Notes: generated by a model not told the origin, from the sequence alone. Shown: positions 44,508 through 53,371, counted from the stretch's first letter. The stretch: DNA of 64,000 bases from Mesorhizobium sp. M9A.F.Ca.ET.002.03.1.2 (GCF_003952365.1 NZ_CP034443.1:3217001-3281000), one strand, 5' to 3'. Numbers and translations: made by a program.

Positions 44508-45761
44508 TCAATGCAGGTTCGGTTGGGCGCCGACGCCCTTTTCATCGATCATCGCGCCGCGCCGGAACCGGTCGAGGCGGAATCGTGCCGCCTCCTTGTG
44601 CGGTTCGTCGCGGGCCAGAAGATGGGCAAAGACAAAGCCGGAGCCCGGCGTCGCCTTGAAGCCGCCATAGCACCAGCCGGCATTGAGATAGAGGCCGTCC
44701 ACCGGCGTCTTGTCGATGATCGGCGAACCGTCCATCGACATGTCCATGATGCCGCCCCACTGGCGCAAAAGGCGCACGCGGCCGATCATCGGCATCAGCG
44801 CCATGCCGCCTTCGCAGACATCTTCCATGACAGGCAGGTTGCCGCGCTGCGCATAGGAGTTGTAGCCGTCTATGTCGCCGCCGAAGACCAGTCCGCCCTT
44901 GTCGGACTGGCTGACATAGAAATGGCCGGCGCCGAAGGTCATGACACCGGGAATGAGCGGCTTGATCGCCTCGGAGACGAAGGCCTGCAGCACATGGCTT
45001 TCGATCGGCAGGCGCAGTCCCGCCATCGCAGCGACGCGCGACGAACTGCCGGCGACGGCCATGCCGACCTTGCCGGCGCCGATTGTGCCGCGCGAAGTCT
45101 CGACGCCGGTCACCTTGCCGTTGGCGTCACGCACAAAGCCTGACACTTCGCAATTCTGGATGATGTCGACGCCGAGCGCGCTTGCCGCATGAGCATAGCC
45201 CCAGACCACGGCGTCGTGCCGCGCGGTGCCGCCGCGCCGCTGCAAGAGCCCGCCTTGCACGGGAAAGCGTGCATTGTCGAAGTTCAGGAACGGCATCATC
45301 TTCCGGACCGCCGCCAGGTCGAGAAGTTCGGCGTCGATGCCGTTGATGCGCATCGTGTTGCCGCGCCGCGCATAGGCGTCGCGCTGGGCATCGGAATGGT
45401 AGAGGTTGATGACGCCGCGCTGGCTGACCATCGTGTTGTAGTTGAGATCCTGCTCCATCCGCTCCCACAGCTTCATCGACAGCTCGTAGAAGCCGGTGTT
45501 GCCGGGCAGCCCGTAATTGGAGCGGATGATGGTGGTGTTGCGGCCGGCATTGCCGGAGCCGATCCAGCCCTTTTCGAGCACGGCGACGTTCCGGATGCCG
45601 TACTCGCTGGCCAGGAACCATGCGGTGGCCAGGCCGTGACCGCCGCCGCCGACGATCACCACGTCGTAGCGATCCTTCGGGCTGGCGTCGCGCCACGTGC
45701 GCTGCCAGGTCTTGTGGCCGGAAAGCGCGGCGCGGGCGAGGGAGAAGATCGAGTATTTCAT
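44508..45761 (-). CDS. mgdA: N-methylglutamate dehydrogenase subunit A (sarcosine oxidase beta-like)
   Basis: FAD-dependent amine oxidase subunit of 417 residues (DAO fold). The N-terminal FAD motif is VVIVGGGGHGLATAWFLA (about 35-52), followed by GNAGRNTTIIRSNYGLPGN and a C-terminal GWCYGGFKATPGSGFVFAHL. It is the catalytic subunit oxidising the N-methyl group. The ATG at 45761 is used; a TTG three bases upstream is equally in frame. It lies 92 bases downstream of gmaS, separated by a repeat. Sarcosine itself cannot be excluded as an additional substrate, but the mgs-gmaS context favours N-methylglutamate. Confidence 0.88.
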   Translation of the reverse strand: MKYSIFSLARAALSGHKTWQRTWRDASPKDRYDVVIVGGGGHGLATAWFLASEYGIRNVAVLEKGWIGSGNAGRNTTIIRSNYGLPGNTGFYELSMKLWERMEQDLNYNTMVSQRGVINLYHSDAQRDAYARRGNTMRINGIDAELLDLAAVRKMMPFLNFDNARFPVQGGLLQRRGGTARHDAVVWGYAHAASALGVDIIQNCEVSGFVRDANGKVTGVETSRGTIGAGKVGMAVAGSSSRVAAMAGLRLPIESHVLQAFVSEAIKPLIPGVMTFGAGHFYVSQSDKGGLVFGGDIDGYNSYAQRGNLPVMEDVCEGGMALMPMIGRVRLLRQWGGIMDMSMDGSPIIDKTPVDGLYLNAGWCYGGFKATPGSGFVFAHLLARDEPHKEAARFRLDRFRRGAMIDEKGVGAQPNLH

Positions 45762-45803
45762 CAACTCATTCCGAGATCGCTTGCGCCACGCAGAACCTTT
45801 CTT

Positions 45804-45857
45804 GACGCATCGGATTCATCCGAAAACCGCTTCACACTTTTCGGTCCGATGCTCTAG
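45804..45857. repeat. Rhizobial intergenic palindrome supplying the gmaS stop
   Basis: Nested arms GCATCGG/CCGATGC and CCGAAAA/TTTTCGG around CCGCTTCACAC, ending GATGCTCTAG. I recognise it as a frequent rhizobial intergenic element. Its terminal CTA is the complement of the gmaS stop codon TAG. Confidence 0.85.
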
Positions 45858-47161
45858 ATGTCCAGCGTGTGGTCGCGCTCCCACTGGGTGAAGTGGGAAG
45901 CATAGGAATTCCATTCCTGGTGCTTGAGCTTTAGATAAGCCGACGAGAATTCCTCTCCCAGCGCCGCCTTGAGCGATTTGTCGTTGTCGAACTCGCGCAA
46001 TGCATCGAGCAGGTTGAGCGGCAGCTTCGGCGCGCCCTCGACCGTGTGTCCGAACTGGTACATGTCGATATCGTAGCGCTTGCCGGGTTCGGCCTGCGAG
46101 CGGATGCCGTCGAGGCCGGCTGCGATGATGACGGCTTGCAGCAGATAGGGGTTTGCCGCACCGTCGGGCAGGCGCAGCTCGAAACGGCCGGGGCCGGGCA
46201 CGCGCACCATATGGGTGCGGTTGTTGCCGGTCCAGGTCACCGAGTTCGGCGCCCAGGTCGCGCCCGAAATGGTGCGCGGCGCATTGATGCGCTTGTAGGA
46301 ATTGACCGTCGGGTTGGTGATCGCCGCAAGCGCGGAAGCATGCTTCATGATGCCGCCGAGAAAATTCCTGCCCTTTGCCGACAGGCCGAGCTCCATGGCG
46401 TTGTCGGCGAAGACATTGGTCTTGCCGTCTTTGTCCCACACCGAAATGTGGGCGTGGCAGCCATTGCCGGTCAGGCCGGGGAACGGCTTCGGCATGAAGG
46501 TCGCGCGCAGGCCATGTTTTTCCGCCACCGACTTGACCATGAACTTGAAGAAGGAATGCTTGTCGGCGGTCGCCAGCGCATCGTCGAACGCCCAGTTCAT
46601 CTCGAACTGGCCGTTGGCGTCCTCATGGTCGTTCTGATAGGGGCCCCAGCCGAGCGCCAGCATGTGGTCGCAGATCTCGGCGATGACGTCGTAGCGGCGC
46701 ATCACCGCCTGCTGGTCGTAGCAGGGCTTCGACGCGGTGTCGTATTCGTCGGAAATCGCCTTGCCGTCCGGCGAGATCAGGAAGAACTCGGCCTCGACGC
46801 CGGTCTTGATATGCATGCCGTCGCCGGTCGCCTCGGTGATCAGCCGCTTCAGCGTGTTTCGCGGCGCCTGGCCGACCTCCTTGTCGTCCATGACGCAGTT
46901 GGCGGCAACCCAGGCGACGTCGGGTTTCCACGGCAACTGGATGACCGAATCCGGATCCGGCACCGCCAGCATGTCGGGATGCGCCGGCGTCAGGTCGAGC
47001 CAGGTGGCAAAGCCGGCGAAGCCCGCACCGTCCTTCTGCATGTCGGCGATGGCTTGCGCCGGCACCAGCTTGGCACGCTGCCCACCGAACAGGTCAGTGT
47101 AGGAAATCATGAAATATTTGACGCCGTTGTCTTTGGCGAAGGCGGCGAGATCGTTCCCCAT
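45854..47161 (-). CDS. gmaS: Gamma-glutamylmethylamide synthetase (GlnA-like)
   Basis: Glutamine-synthetase-family ligase of 435 residues. Metal and substrate residues lie in GVEAEFFLISPDGKA (about 119), EDANGQFEMNWAF, GNGCHAHISVWD (about 236) and the catalytic-loop region NPTVNSYKRINAPRTISGATWAPNSV with GPGRFELRLPDGAANPYLL. It joins glutamate and methylamine with ATP to form gamma-glutamylmethylamide, the first step of the indirect methylamine pathway. Its place between mgsC and mgdA is the hallmark gene order. Rhizobial GlnT, a type III glutamine synthetase, is the close alternative name. The start has a GAGGAA ribosome site. Confidence 0.87.
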   Translation of the reverse strand: MGNDLAAFAKDNGVKYFMISYTDLFGGQRAKLVPAQAIADMQKDGAGFAGFATWLDLTPAHPDMLAVPDPDSVIQLPWKPDVAWVAANCVMDDKEVGQAPRNTLKRLITEATGDGMHIKTGVEAEFFLISPDGKAISDEYDTASKPCYDQQAVMRRYDVIAEICDHMLALGWGPYQNDHEDANGQFEMNWAFDDALATADKHSFFKFMVKSVAEKHGLRATFMPKPFPGLTGNGCHAHISVWDKDGKTNVFADNAMELGLSAKGRNFLGGIMKHASALAAITNPTVNSYKRINAPRTISGATWAPNSVTWTGNNRTHMVRVPGPGRFELRLPDGAANPYLLQAVIIAAGLDGIRSQAEPGKRYDIDMYQFGHTVEGAPKLPLNLLDALREFDNDKSLKAALGEEFSSAYLKLKHQEWNSYASHFTQWERDHTLDI

Positions 47162-47201
47162 TATAGTTCCTCGCTTATGGCATTTTGGGTGGTCTGGTGT
47201 C

Positions 47202-48530
47202 TTAGAAGCCGTTCTTCCCCGGTATCCAGTTGGTGCCGGCCAGCGGCACGCCGGCCATGGCGGCGGCTTCGATCGTGAGCGCGACGAGATCCTCGGGTTC
47301 GAGATTGTGCAGGCTGTTCTTGCCGCAGGCGCGCGCGATCGTCTGCGCTTCGAGCGTCATCACTTTCAGGTAATTCGCCAATCGCCGTCCGGCGGCGATA
47401 GGGTCGAGCCGCTTCATCAATTCGGGATCCTGCGTGGTGATGCCGGCCGGGTCGCGCCCCTCGTGCCAGTCGTCATAGGCGCCGGCGGTCGTGCCAAGCT
47501 CGTTATAGTCCGCCTCCCAGCGCGGATCGTTGTCGCCGAGCGCAACCAGCGCCGCCGTGCCGATCGACACGGCGTCGACGCCGAGCGCCAGCGCCTTGGC
47601 GACATCGGCGCCGTTGCGGATGCCGCCGGAGATGATCAGCTGCACCTTGCGGTGCATGCCGAGATCCTGCAGCGCCTGCACCGCCGGCCTGATGCAGGCA
47701 AGCGTCGGCTGGCCGACATTCTCGATGAACACTTCCTGGGTCGCCGCCGTGCCGCCCTGCATGCCGTCGATCACGACGACATCGGCGCCCGACTTCACCG
47801 CAAGGGCCGTGTCGTAGTAGGGCCGCGCGCCGCCGACCTTGACGTAGATCGGCTTTTCCCAGTCGGTGATTTCGCGCAGCTCCAGGATCTTGATCTCGAG
47901 ATCGTCGGGGCCGGTCCAGTCGGGGTGGCGCGAGGCCGAGCGTTGGTCGATACCCTTCGGCAGCGTGCGCATCTCGGCGACCCGGTCGGAGATCTTCTGG
48001 CCAAGCAGCATGCCGCCGCCGCCGGGCTTGGCGCCCTGGCCAACCACCACCTCGATCGCGTCCGCCCGCCGCAAATCGCGCGGGTTCATGCCGTAGCGCG
48101 ACGGCAGATACTGGTAGACCAGCGTCTTGGAATGGCCGCGCTCTTCCTCGGTCATGCCGCCGTCGCCGGTGGTCGTCGAGGTGCCCGACAGCGTCGCGCC
48201 ACGGCCGAGCGCTTCCTTGGCCGGACCGGACAGCGAGCCAAAACTCATGCCGGCGATGGTGATCGGGATTTTCAGCTCGATCGGCTTCTTGGCGTGGCGC
48301 GAACCCAGCACGACGCCGGTGTCGCAGCGCTCGCGGTAGCCTTCGAGCGGATAGCGCGAGATCGAGGCGCCGAGGACCAAAAGGTCGTCGAAATGCGGCA
48401 GCTTGCGCTTGGCGCCGCCGCCGCGGATGTCATAGATGCCGGTCGCCGCGGCGCGGCGGATCTCGGAAAGCGTGTAGTCGTCGAAGGTCGCGGGTTTGCG
48501 CGGCGTCGTCGGCGGGTTGCGATAGGTCAT
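47202..48530 (-). CDS. mgsC: N-methylglutamate synthase subunit C (FMN/FeS glutamate synthase-like)
   Basis: FMN-binding glutamate-synthase-domain protein of 442 residues (GlxD type). The TIM-barrel hallmarks are ITIAGMSFGSLSGPAKEALGRGA (about 91), KPGGGGMLLGQKISDRVAEMR, VVIDGMQGGTAATQEVFIENVG and IISGGIRNGADVAKALALGVDAVSIGTAAL. Late cysteines (ARACGKN) could contribute to an Fe-S cluster. With MgsA and MgsB it transfers the methylamine of gamma-glutamylmethylamide to 2-oxoglutarate, giving N-methylglutamate. It lies 6 bases after mgsB and 40 bases before gmaS. Confidence 0.88.
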   Translation of the reverse strand: MTYRNPPTTPRKPATFDDYTLSEIRRAAATGIYDIRGGGAKRKLPHFDDLLVLGASISRYPLEGYRERCDTGVVLGSRHAKKPIELKIPITIAGMSFGSLSGPAKEALGRGATLSGTSTTTGDGGMTEEERGHSKTLVYQYLPSRYGMNPRDLRRADAIEVVVGQGAKPGGGGMLLGQKISDRVAEMRTLPKGIDQRSASRHPDWTGPDDLEIKILELREITDWEKPIYVKVGGARPYYDTALAVKSGADVVVIDGMQGGTAATQEVFIENVGQPTLACIRPAVQALQDLGMHRKVQLIISGGIRNGADVAKALALGVDAVSIGTAALVALGDNDPRWEADYNELGTTAGAYDDWHEGRDPAGITTQDPELMKRLDPIAAGRRLANYLKVMTLEAQTIARACGKNSLHNLEPEDLVALTIEAAAMAGVPLAGTNWIPGKNGF

Positions 48531-48536
48531 TGAGCC

Positions 48537-49280
48537 TCAATACGCGTCGGCGTTGTCGATGTTGAAATTGTAGAGCGTGCGCGCCGAGCCGTAACGCTTG
48601 AACTCCGCCGCTTTGACGCCGGTCACCCCGGCGCGGTCGAGCAGGCCCTGCAGCAATTCCAGATGCTCGGGCCGCATCTCCTTGGCGATGCAGTCGGCGC
48701 CAAGGCTGCCGACCTTGCCGCGCACGAACAGCCGCGCCTCGTAGATCGAATCGCCGAGCGCGTCACCGGCATCGCCCAGCACCACCAGATTGCCGGACTG
48801 CGCCATGAAGGCCGACATGTGGCCGATATTGCCATGGACGACGATGTCGATGCCCTTCATCGAAATGCCGCAGCGCGACGACGCATTGCCTTCGATGACC
48901 AGCAGCCCGCCCCTGCCGGTGGCGCCGGCATATTGGCTGGCATCGCCTTTGACAATTATCGAGCCCGACATCATGTTCTCGCCGACACCCGGTCCCGCCG
49001 AGCCATGCACGGTAATAGTGCTGCCGTCGTTCATGCCGCCGCAATAATAGCCGACGCTGCCGCGGACATCGATGGTGATCGGCTGGTCGACGCCGACGGC
49101 GACCGAATGGCTGCCTTTCGGATTGAGCACTTCCCAGGCGGTCTGGTTCGAACCGGGGGTCAGATTGTGAAGCGCCTGGTTGAGCTCGCGCAGCGGCGCC
49201 TCGGCCAGGTCGAAGGCCCGTGACGCTTGGTCCTGGACATGGCCCTGGTCGAGGGCCTTGGAAACGTTGATTGCCGGCAT
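48537..49280 (-). CDS. mgsB: N-methylglutamate synthase subunit B (GltB C-terminal-domain-like)
   Basis: A protein of 247 residues consisting mainly of the GXGXG-repeat beta-helix found at the C-terminus of glutamate synthase (GlxC type). Repeating patterns include VRGSVGYYCGGMNDGSTITVHG, GVGENMMSGSIIVKGDASQYAGAT, GGLLVIEGNASSRCGISMKG and GHMSAFMAQSGNLVVLGDAGDALGD. The ATG at 49280 (MPAINVSK) lies 4 bases after the mgsA stop and is preferred over an upstream start inside mgsA. It has a structural role in the MgsABC complex. Confidence 0.88.
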   Translation of the reverse strand: MPAINVSKALDQGHVQDQASRAFDLAEAPLRELNQALHNLTPGSNQTAWEVLNPKGSHSVAVGVDQPITIDVRGSVGYYCGGMNDGSTITVHGSAGPGVGENMMSGSIIVKGDASQYAGATGRGGLLVIEGNASSRCGISMKGIDIVVHGNIGHMSAFMAQSGNLVVLGDAGDALGDSIYEARLFVRGKVGSLGADCIAKEMRPEHLELLQGLLDRAGVTGVKAAEFKRYGSARTLYNFNIDNADAY

Positions 49281-49284
49281 CAGC

Positions 49285-50181
49285 TCAATGCTCCCAGAAA
49301 TAGACGGTTGCGGGCTCGGGTTCCCAAACCCTCGCACTGTCTATGCCGGGCAGTTTGGTGAGCGCGCGATATTCCGAGCCGAAGGCGACATACTGGTCGG
49401 TTTCGGCCATGACGGCGGGCTTGCAGGCGATCGGATCGCGCACCACGCCGAAACCGTTCTTGGTGCCGACGACGAAGGTGAAGAAGCCGTCGAGGTCGCT
49501 CAGCGTGCCTTCCAGCGCTTCGCCGAGATTCTTGCCGTGCGCCATCTGCGAGGAGAGATAGGCGGCCGCGACCTCGGTGTCGTTCTCGGTCTCGAATGTC
49601 ATGCCTTCGCGGATCAGCTCGCGGCGGACATTGTTGTGATTGGACAGCGAGCCATTGTGCACCAGGCACTGGTCGGCGCCGGTCGAGAAGGGATGTGCGC
49701 CCATCGTCGTCACCGCCGATTCCGTCGCCATGCGGGTATGGCCGATGCCGTGCGTGCCGGTCATTGAGCGCACATCGAAGCGATCGACGACCGCTTCGGG
49801 CAGGCCGACTTCCTTGTAGATTTCGACGACGTCGCCGGCGCCCATGATGCGGATGTCGGGGCGCAGCGCCCGGATGGTCTCGCGCGCTTCATCGATCTTG
49901 TCGTGGGTGGTCCTGACCACAGCGTGCGTCGATTTCACCGCGATGCTCACCGGCGCTCCGATCGCCTTGGCGAGTTCGGCGTCGAGGCCGACGAAATCGC
50001 GCTCCGGCTTTGCCGACTGGATGGTGATCTTGGCCTCGTGGCCGGATGGGGCGCCATAGATGGCGATGCCGGCGCTGTCTGGACCGCGATCGCTGAGCGA
50101 GATCAGCATTTGCGACAGCATCGAGCCGAGCTGGGGCTCAAGCGACTTGTCCTTCAAAAACAGTCCGACGATTCCGCACAT
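49285..50181 (-). CDS. mgsA: N-methylglutamate synthase subunit A (class II glutamine amidotransferase)
   Basis: A protein of 298 residues with an N-terminal nucleophile hydrolase fold. The catalytic Cys2 is exposed as MCGIVGLFLKD; GHEAKITIQ, GTHGIGHTRMATES (about 142) and HNGSLSNHNNVRREL are the arginine and asparagine/glycine loops of GlxB/PurF-like amidotransferases. It hydrolyses the gamma-glutamyl amide and channels methylamine to the synthase site. First gene of the mgsABC-gmaS-mgdABCD operon, with a candidate operator about 60 bases upstream. The order and spacing match N-methylglutamate pathway operons of other methylamine users. Confidence 0.9.
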   Translation of the reverse strand: MCGIVGLFLKDKSLEPQLGSMLSQMLISLSDRGPDSAGIAIYGAPSGHEAKITIQSAKPERDFVGLDAELAKAIGAPVSIAVKSTHAVVRTTHDKIDEARETIRALRPDIRIMGAGDVVEIYKEVGLPEAVVDRFDVRSMTGTHGIGHTRMATESAVTTMGAHPFSTGADQCLVHNGSLSNHNNVRRELIREGMTFETENDTEVAAAYLSSQMAHGKNLGEALEGTLSDLDGFFTFVVGTKNGFGVVRDPIACKPAVMAETDQYVAFGSEYRALTKLPGIDSARVWEPEPATVYFWEH

Positions 50182-50240
50182 GTCAGGCTCCCGAGGTGAG
50201 GTATGATTTGGGTGCTACCAGCTTCATGGATCAAATTCAA

Positions 50241-50267
50241 CTCACATGAAAGTTTTTTTCATACTAA
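50241..50267. promoter_or_regulatory. Methylated-amine motif upstream of mgsA
   Basis: CTCACATGAAAGTTTTTTTC then ATACTAA, about 60 bases before the mgsA start. It contains ATGAAA..TTTCAT as an inverted repeat and aligns with the tmm motif over TGAAA.TTT.TTTC. Confidence 0.5.
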
Positions 50268-50311
50268 ACAAGTCGCCTGGCGTAATCGAGGCGCCAGGCG
50301 ACGTGTTCCGG

Positions 50312-50419
50312 TCTAATGCATGTCGCCCAAAAGTGCGCAGCGGTTTTGGGATAACGACATGCATGAAAACAAGAGCCTAAAGCGCATCGCATGAATTCCT
50401 TCAGACGCGACGCGCTTTA
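50312..50419. repeat. Dispersed intergenic repeat, copy 3
   Basis: The best-preserved copy: CTAATGCATGTCGCCCAAA, GTGCGCAGCGGTTTTGGGAT, ACGACATGCATGAAAAC, AGCGCATCGCATGAATTCC, TTCAGACGCGACGCGCTTTA. Its last three bases are the stop codon of the small membrane protein gene on the minus strand, as in copy 1. Confidence 0.9.
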
Positions 50420-50635
50420 GTAGCGGTCGATTGCCGCTCTCGTTTCCTCTCCGCTGCGATCCGCAGCCATATCGGCCTCGATTTCAGCGTTCTCGTGGCG
50501 CGTCTGGAGGATGTGCCAGCCGATCCAGAAGACAAGGCCGAGGATGACCATCAGGACCTCGGAGCCCTGAAACGGGTAGATCGCGCCGACGTCCTTGAGA
50601 TCGACGGCCCAGCTTTCCATTCCATTGGTAGACAT
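50417..50635 (-). CDS. Small single-pass membrane protein linked to the Amt channel
   Basis: A protein of 72 residues with one hydrophobic helix at about 27-44 (EVLMVILGLVFWIGWHIL) followed by a charged tail (TRHENAEIEADMAADRSGEE). It starts 23 bases after the Amt gene on the same strand with a GGAGA ribosome site, so it is cotranscribed with the channel. I do not recognise a named family; a regulator or accessory subunit of the transporter is an inference from position. The stop codon comes from the flanking repeat, so the last residues may not be ancestral. Confidence 0.75.
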   Translation of the reverse strand: MSTNGMESWAVDLKDVGAIYPFQGSEVLMVILGLVFWIGWHILQTRHENAEIEADMAADRSGEETRAAIDRY

Positions 50636-50658
50636 TGCGAATTCTCCTTGTCCGTTGA

Positions 50659-52056
50659 CTATTTCATCATGGCCTTTTCGGCTGCTCCCACGTCGCGGAC
50701 CGACGCCTCGAAAGCATGATTGAGGGCAAAGTCGACGCCCTCGAGTTCCACCTTCGCCGGTACGCGCAGGAGGTTCATGCCGTTGAGGATCTTGCAGACG
50801 ACGAAGGTGGGAACGAAACCGAGCACGAACATCAGCACCGCGCCCGCGAAATTGCCGAGCGGGTTGATGTGCGCGAAGCCCTCATAGGGCGAGGACGGCT
50901 GTCCCCACAGCATGAAGCCCGCCACCACGACCCCGAGGAAGCCGCCATAGCCGTGCACGGCAACGGCGCCCACCGCATCATCGATCTTGAAGCGGCGTTC
51001 GACGAAATAGTGCAGTCTGTAGCAGATGGTCGGGACGATCGCGCCGATCAGCAGCGCCTGGATCGGGTGATAGAGGTCGTTGCCGGCCGAGGCCGAGATG
51101 ACGCCGCAAAGCCCCATCGAGAACGTCCAGAACGGGTCACCTTTCGAGACGAGGTAGCCGGCCATCATGCCGCCCGACAGTGACATCAGGAAGTTGAAGG
51201 TGATCGCCGAGAGCGTCGTCGGCGCGAGATAGATGTTGGTCGCCGTCCAGATTTCGCCGGTGATCTGGCCGGCAATCGTAGCCGGGCTGATCAGCGGGAT
51301 GTTGCATGCGGCATAGAAGCCCCAGAAGCCGGTGTAGATCAGGAACAGGCCGATCGTGACCAGCCACACATTGTGCGGCGGGATGTCCCGCGGCGTGCCG
51401 TCGGGCTTGAACTTGCCGATGCGTGGTCCCAGCACGATGAGGAAGGCGAGCGCCGCTCCGCCGGCGATCGCATGCACGACGCCCGATGCGTAGGCGTCAT
51501 GATAGCCCCAAAGCTTCACCATCCAGCCTTGCGGATGCCAGCCCCAGGCCGCGTCGAGGATCCACAGGACCGAGCCGACCAGCACCGCGACGATCCAGAA
51601 CGCACCCGAGCGCGCGCGCTCTATGATCGAACCCGAGATGATCGACGCCGTCGTAATGGAAAACAGCAGGAAGGCGCCCCAGAACACGCCGTTGAGGCGA
51701 TGCCACAGCGCGGCGTCGGCAGGCGTTACTCCCGTCTCGCCTGGACTGACGCCGGACAGATGAGTGCCCATCAGCGGATTCCATGCTTCAGCGAAAGGTG
51801 CCGTGACAAGTCCGCCCGCGATGCCCGGCCCGTTGGGGAAGCCGAAATAGATCCACCAACCGAAAAAGTAGAACGTAACCGTGACGAGCGGGATCGCCAT
51901 CGCGTTCTTCATCAGCGTCTTCAGGTGATTGCGCCGGCGCGACACGCCGACCTCGTAGGTGCAGAACCCGACATGGATGAGGAACATCATGACGATGGTC
52001 ACCCAGTAGTAGAATTCGGTGAAAATGGTCGTTAGAGCGTTGAGATTCCCTTCCAT
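50659..52056 (-). CDS. amt: Amt-family ammonium/methylammonium transporter
   Basis: Integral membrane channel of 465 residues with 11-12 helices. Both pore histidines are in place: YASGVVHAIAGGAALAFLIVLGPR (about 190) and VGAVAVHGYGGFLGVVVAG (about 345). The N-terminus has TEFYYWVTIVMMFLIHVGF with no cleavable signal, unlike E. coli AmtB. Its location between the methylamine and dimethylamine operons, and the absence of a neighbouring glnK, suggest methylammonium as the relevant cargo. The start ATG at 52056 follows GGAGGGG. It is divergent from the DMA monooxygenase genes over a shared promoter region. Confidence 0.88.
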   Translation of the reverse strand: MEGNLNALTTIFTEFYYWVTIVMMFLIHVGFCTYEVGVSRRRNHLKTLMKNAMAIPLVTVTFYFFGWWIYFGFPNGPGIAGGLVTAPFAEAWNPLMGTHLSGVSPGETGVTPADAALWHRLNGVFWGAFLLFSITTASIISGSIIERARSGAFWIVAVLVGSVLWILDAAWGWHPQGWMVKLWGYHDAYASGVVHAIAGGAALAFLIVLGPRIGKFKPDGTPRDIPPHNVWLVTIGLFLIYTGFWGFYAACNIPLISPATIAGQITGEIWTATNIYLAPTTLSAITFNFLMSLSGGMMAGYLVSKGDPFWTFSMGLCGVISASAGNDLYHPIQALLIGAIVPTICYRLHYFVERRFKIDDAVGAVAVHGYGGFLGVVVAGFMLWGQPSSPYEGFAHINPLGNFAGAVLMFVLGFVPTFVVCKILNGMNLLRVPAKVELEGVDFALNHAFEASVRDVGAAEKAMMK

Positions 52057-52092
52057 TGCATGTCCCCTCCGTTCAGTTGCGTTCCTTGCCTC

Positions 52093-52116
52093 TCAGTAAA
52101 ACTTTTTGCATCTTAG
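52093..52116. promoter_or_regulatory. Methylated-amine motif in the amt/dmm divergent promoter
   Basis: TCAGTAAAACTTTTTGCATC then TTAG, between the Amt gene and the DMA monooxygenase operon. It matches the tmm motif at TCAGT, AAA, TT and the distal TTAG. One site could serve both directions. Confidence 0.5.
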
Positions 52117-52223
52117 TATTGCGCGCTTTTGGAGTTTTGAGTCAATATGGCGTGGACCGCCGCGTGGCTCTGACGCCCTGAAGCGGCGAAACGTCGGCAA
52201 TCGTGTTGAGGAGAAGCAAGTCC

Positions 52224-53357
52224 ATGACGTCATCCTGGAGATTTTCGACCTTGGCGGATCGCCATCGTGCGCTCGGTTCGAAGCTCGAGGACTGGAGCGG
52301 TATGGGAACCGCCTGGACCTACGACAAGGACGCCGACGAGGAATACATCGCCATCCGCACCAAGGCCGGGCTGATGGACGTGTCGGGCCTGAAGAAGGTC
52401 CACATCACCGGGCCGCATGCCTCGCACCTGATCGACCTCGCAACGACGCGCGATGTCGAGAAAATATATCCCGGCAAGTCGGCCTATGCCTGCATGCTGA
52501 ACGAGGCCGGCAAGTTCACCGACGACTGCATTCTCTACCGCACCGGCCCGAACGCCTGGATGGTGGTGCACGGTTCGGGCACCGGCCATGAGGAATTGCA
52601 GCGCGCCGCCATGGGCCGCGATGTCTCGCTGCGCTTCGACGACAATCTGCACGACCTTTCGCTGCAGGGTCCGATAGCCGTCGACTATCTGGCGAAGCAT
52701 GTGCCGGGCATTCGCGACCTTGCCTATTTCCATCACATGCAGACCCGGCTGTTCGGCTTTCCGGTGATGATCTCGCGCACCGGCTACACCGGCGAACGCG
52801 GCTACGAGATCTTCTGCCGTGGCCAGGATGCCGGCACGATCTGGGACACCATCCTCGACGAGGGCAAGGGCGCCGGCATCATCCCGTGCCGGTTCACCAC
52901 GCTCGATATGCTGCGCGTCGAGAGCTACCTCTTGTTCTACCCCTACGACAATTCGCAGAAATATCCGTTCGAGAATGAAGGCCCCGGCGACACGCTGTGG
53001 GAACTCGGCCTCGACTTCACCGTCAGCCCCGGCAAGACAGGCTTTCGCGGCGCCGAGGAACACTACCGCCTCAAGGGCAAGGAGCGCTTCAAGATCTTCG
53101 GCGTGCTGCTCGAAGGCAAGGAGCCGGCCGACGAGGGCGCGCCGGTCTATCGCGACGGCAAAAAGGTCGGCGTGGTGACCTGCGCCATGTATTCGCCGCT
53201 GGTCAAGAAATCGATGGGCATCGCCCGGCTCGACGTCGACTGTGCCGTCCAGGGCACCAGGCTCGAAATCCGCAACCAGAGCGGCACCATCAGCGCGACC
53301 GCCGAGCCGCTTCCGTTCGACGATCCGAAGAAGACCAAGCGCACGGCGAAAGGCTGA
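52224..53357 (+). CDS. dmmD: Folate-binding GcvT-like component of the dimethylamine monooxygenase operon
   Basis: Aminomethyltransferase-fold protein of 377 residues. IAIRTKAGLMDVSGLKKVHITGPHASHLIDLATTRDV, then MISRTGYTGERGYEIFCRG and the C-terminal MYSPLVKKSMGIARLDVDC are the folate-site landmarks of GcvT relatives. It presumably captures the formaldehyde released from dimethylamine as methylene-tetrahydrofolate. It resembles the C-terminal half of Tdm. The start ATG at 52224 has AGGAG upstream at a somewhat long spacing; a TTG seven codons earlier is an alternative. First gene of four in a dmmDABC-like order. Confidence 0.78.
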   Translation: MTSSWRFSTLADRHRALGSKLEDWSGMGTAWTYDKDADEEYIAIRTKAGLMDVSGLKKVHITGPHASHLIDLATTRDVEKIYPGKSAYACMLNEAGKFTDDCILYRTGPNAWMVVHGSGTGHEELQRAAMGRDVSLRFDDNLHDLSLQGPIAVDYLAKHVPGIRDLAYFHHMQTRLFGFPVMISRTGYTGERGYEIFCRGQDAGTIWDTILDEGKGAGIIPCRFTTLDMLRVESYLLFYPYDNSQKYPFENEGPGDTLWELGLDFTVSPGKTGFRGAEEHYRLKGKERFKIFGVLLEGKEPADEGAPVYRDGKKVGVVTCAMYSPLVKKSMGIARLDVDCAVQGTRLEIRNQSGTISATAEPLPFDDPKKTKRTAKG

Positions 53358-53371
53358 GGCATACTGAGAGA

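Noticed and set aside
40609..45761. Plain sarcosine oxidase operon (soxBDAG)
   Set aside because: The subunits are homologous, but continuous linkage to gmaS, mgsABC, tdm, dmm and tmm makes N-methylglutamate dehydrogenase the better reading. Sarcosine as a side substrate is not excluded.
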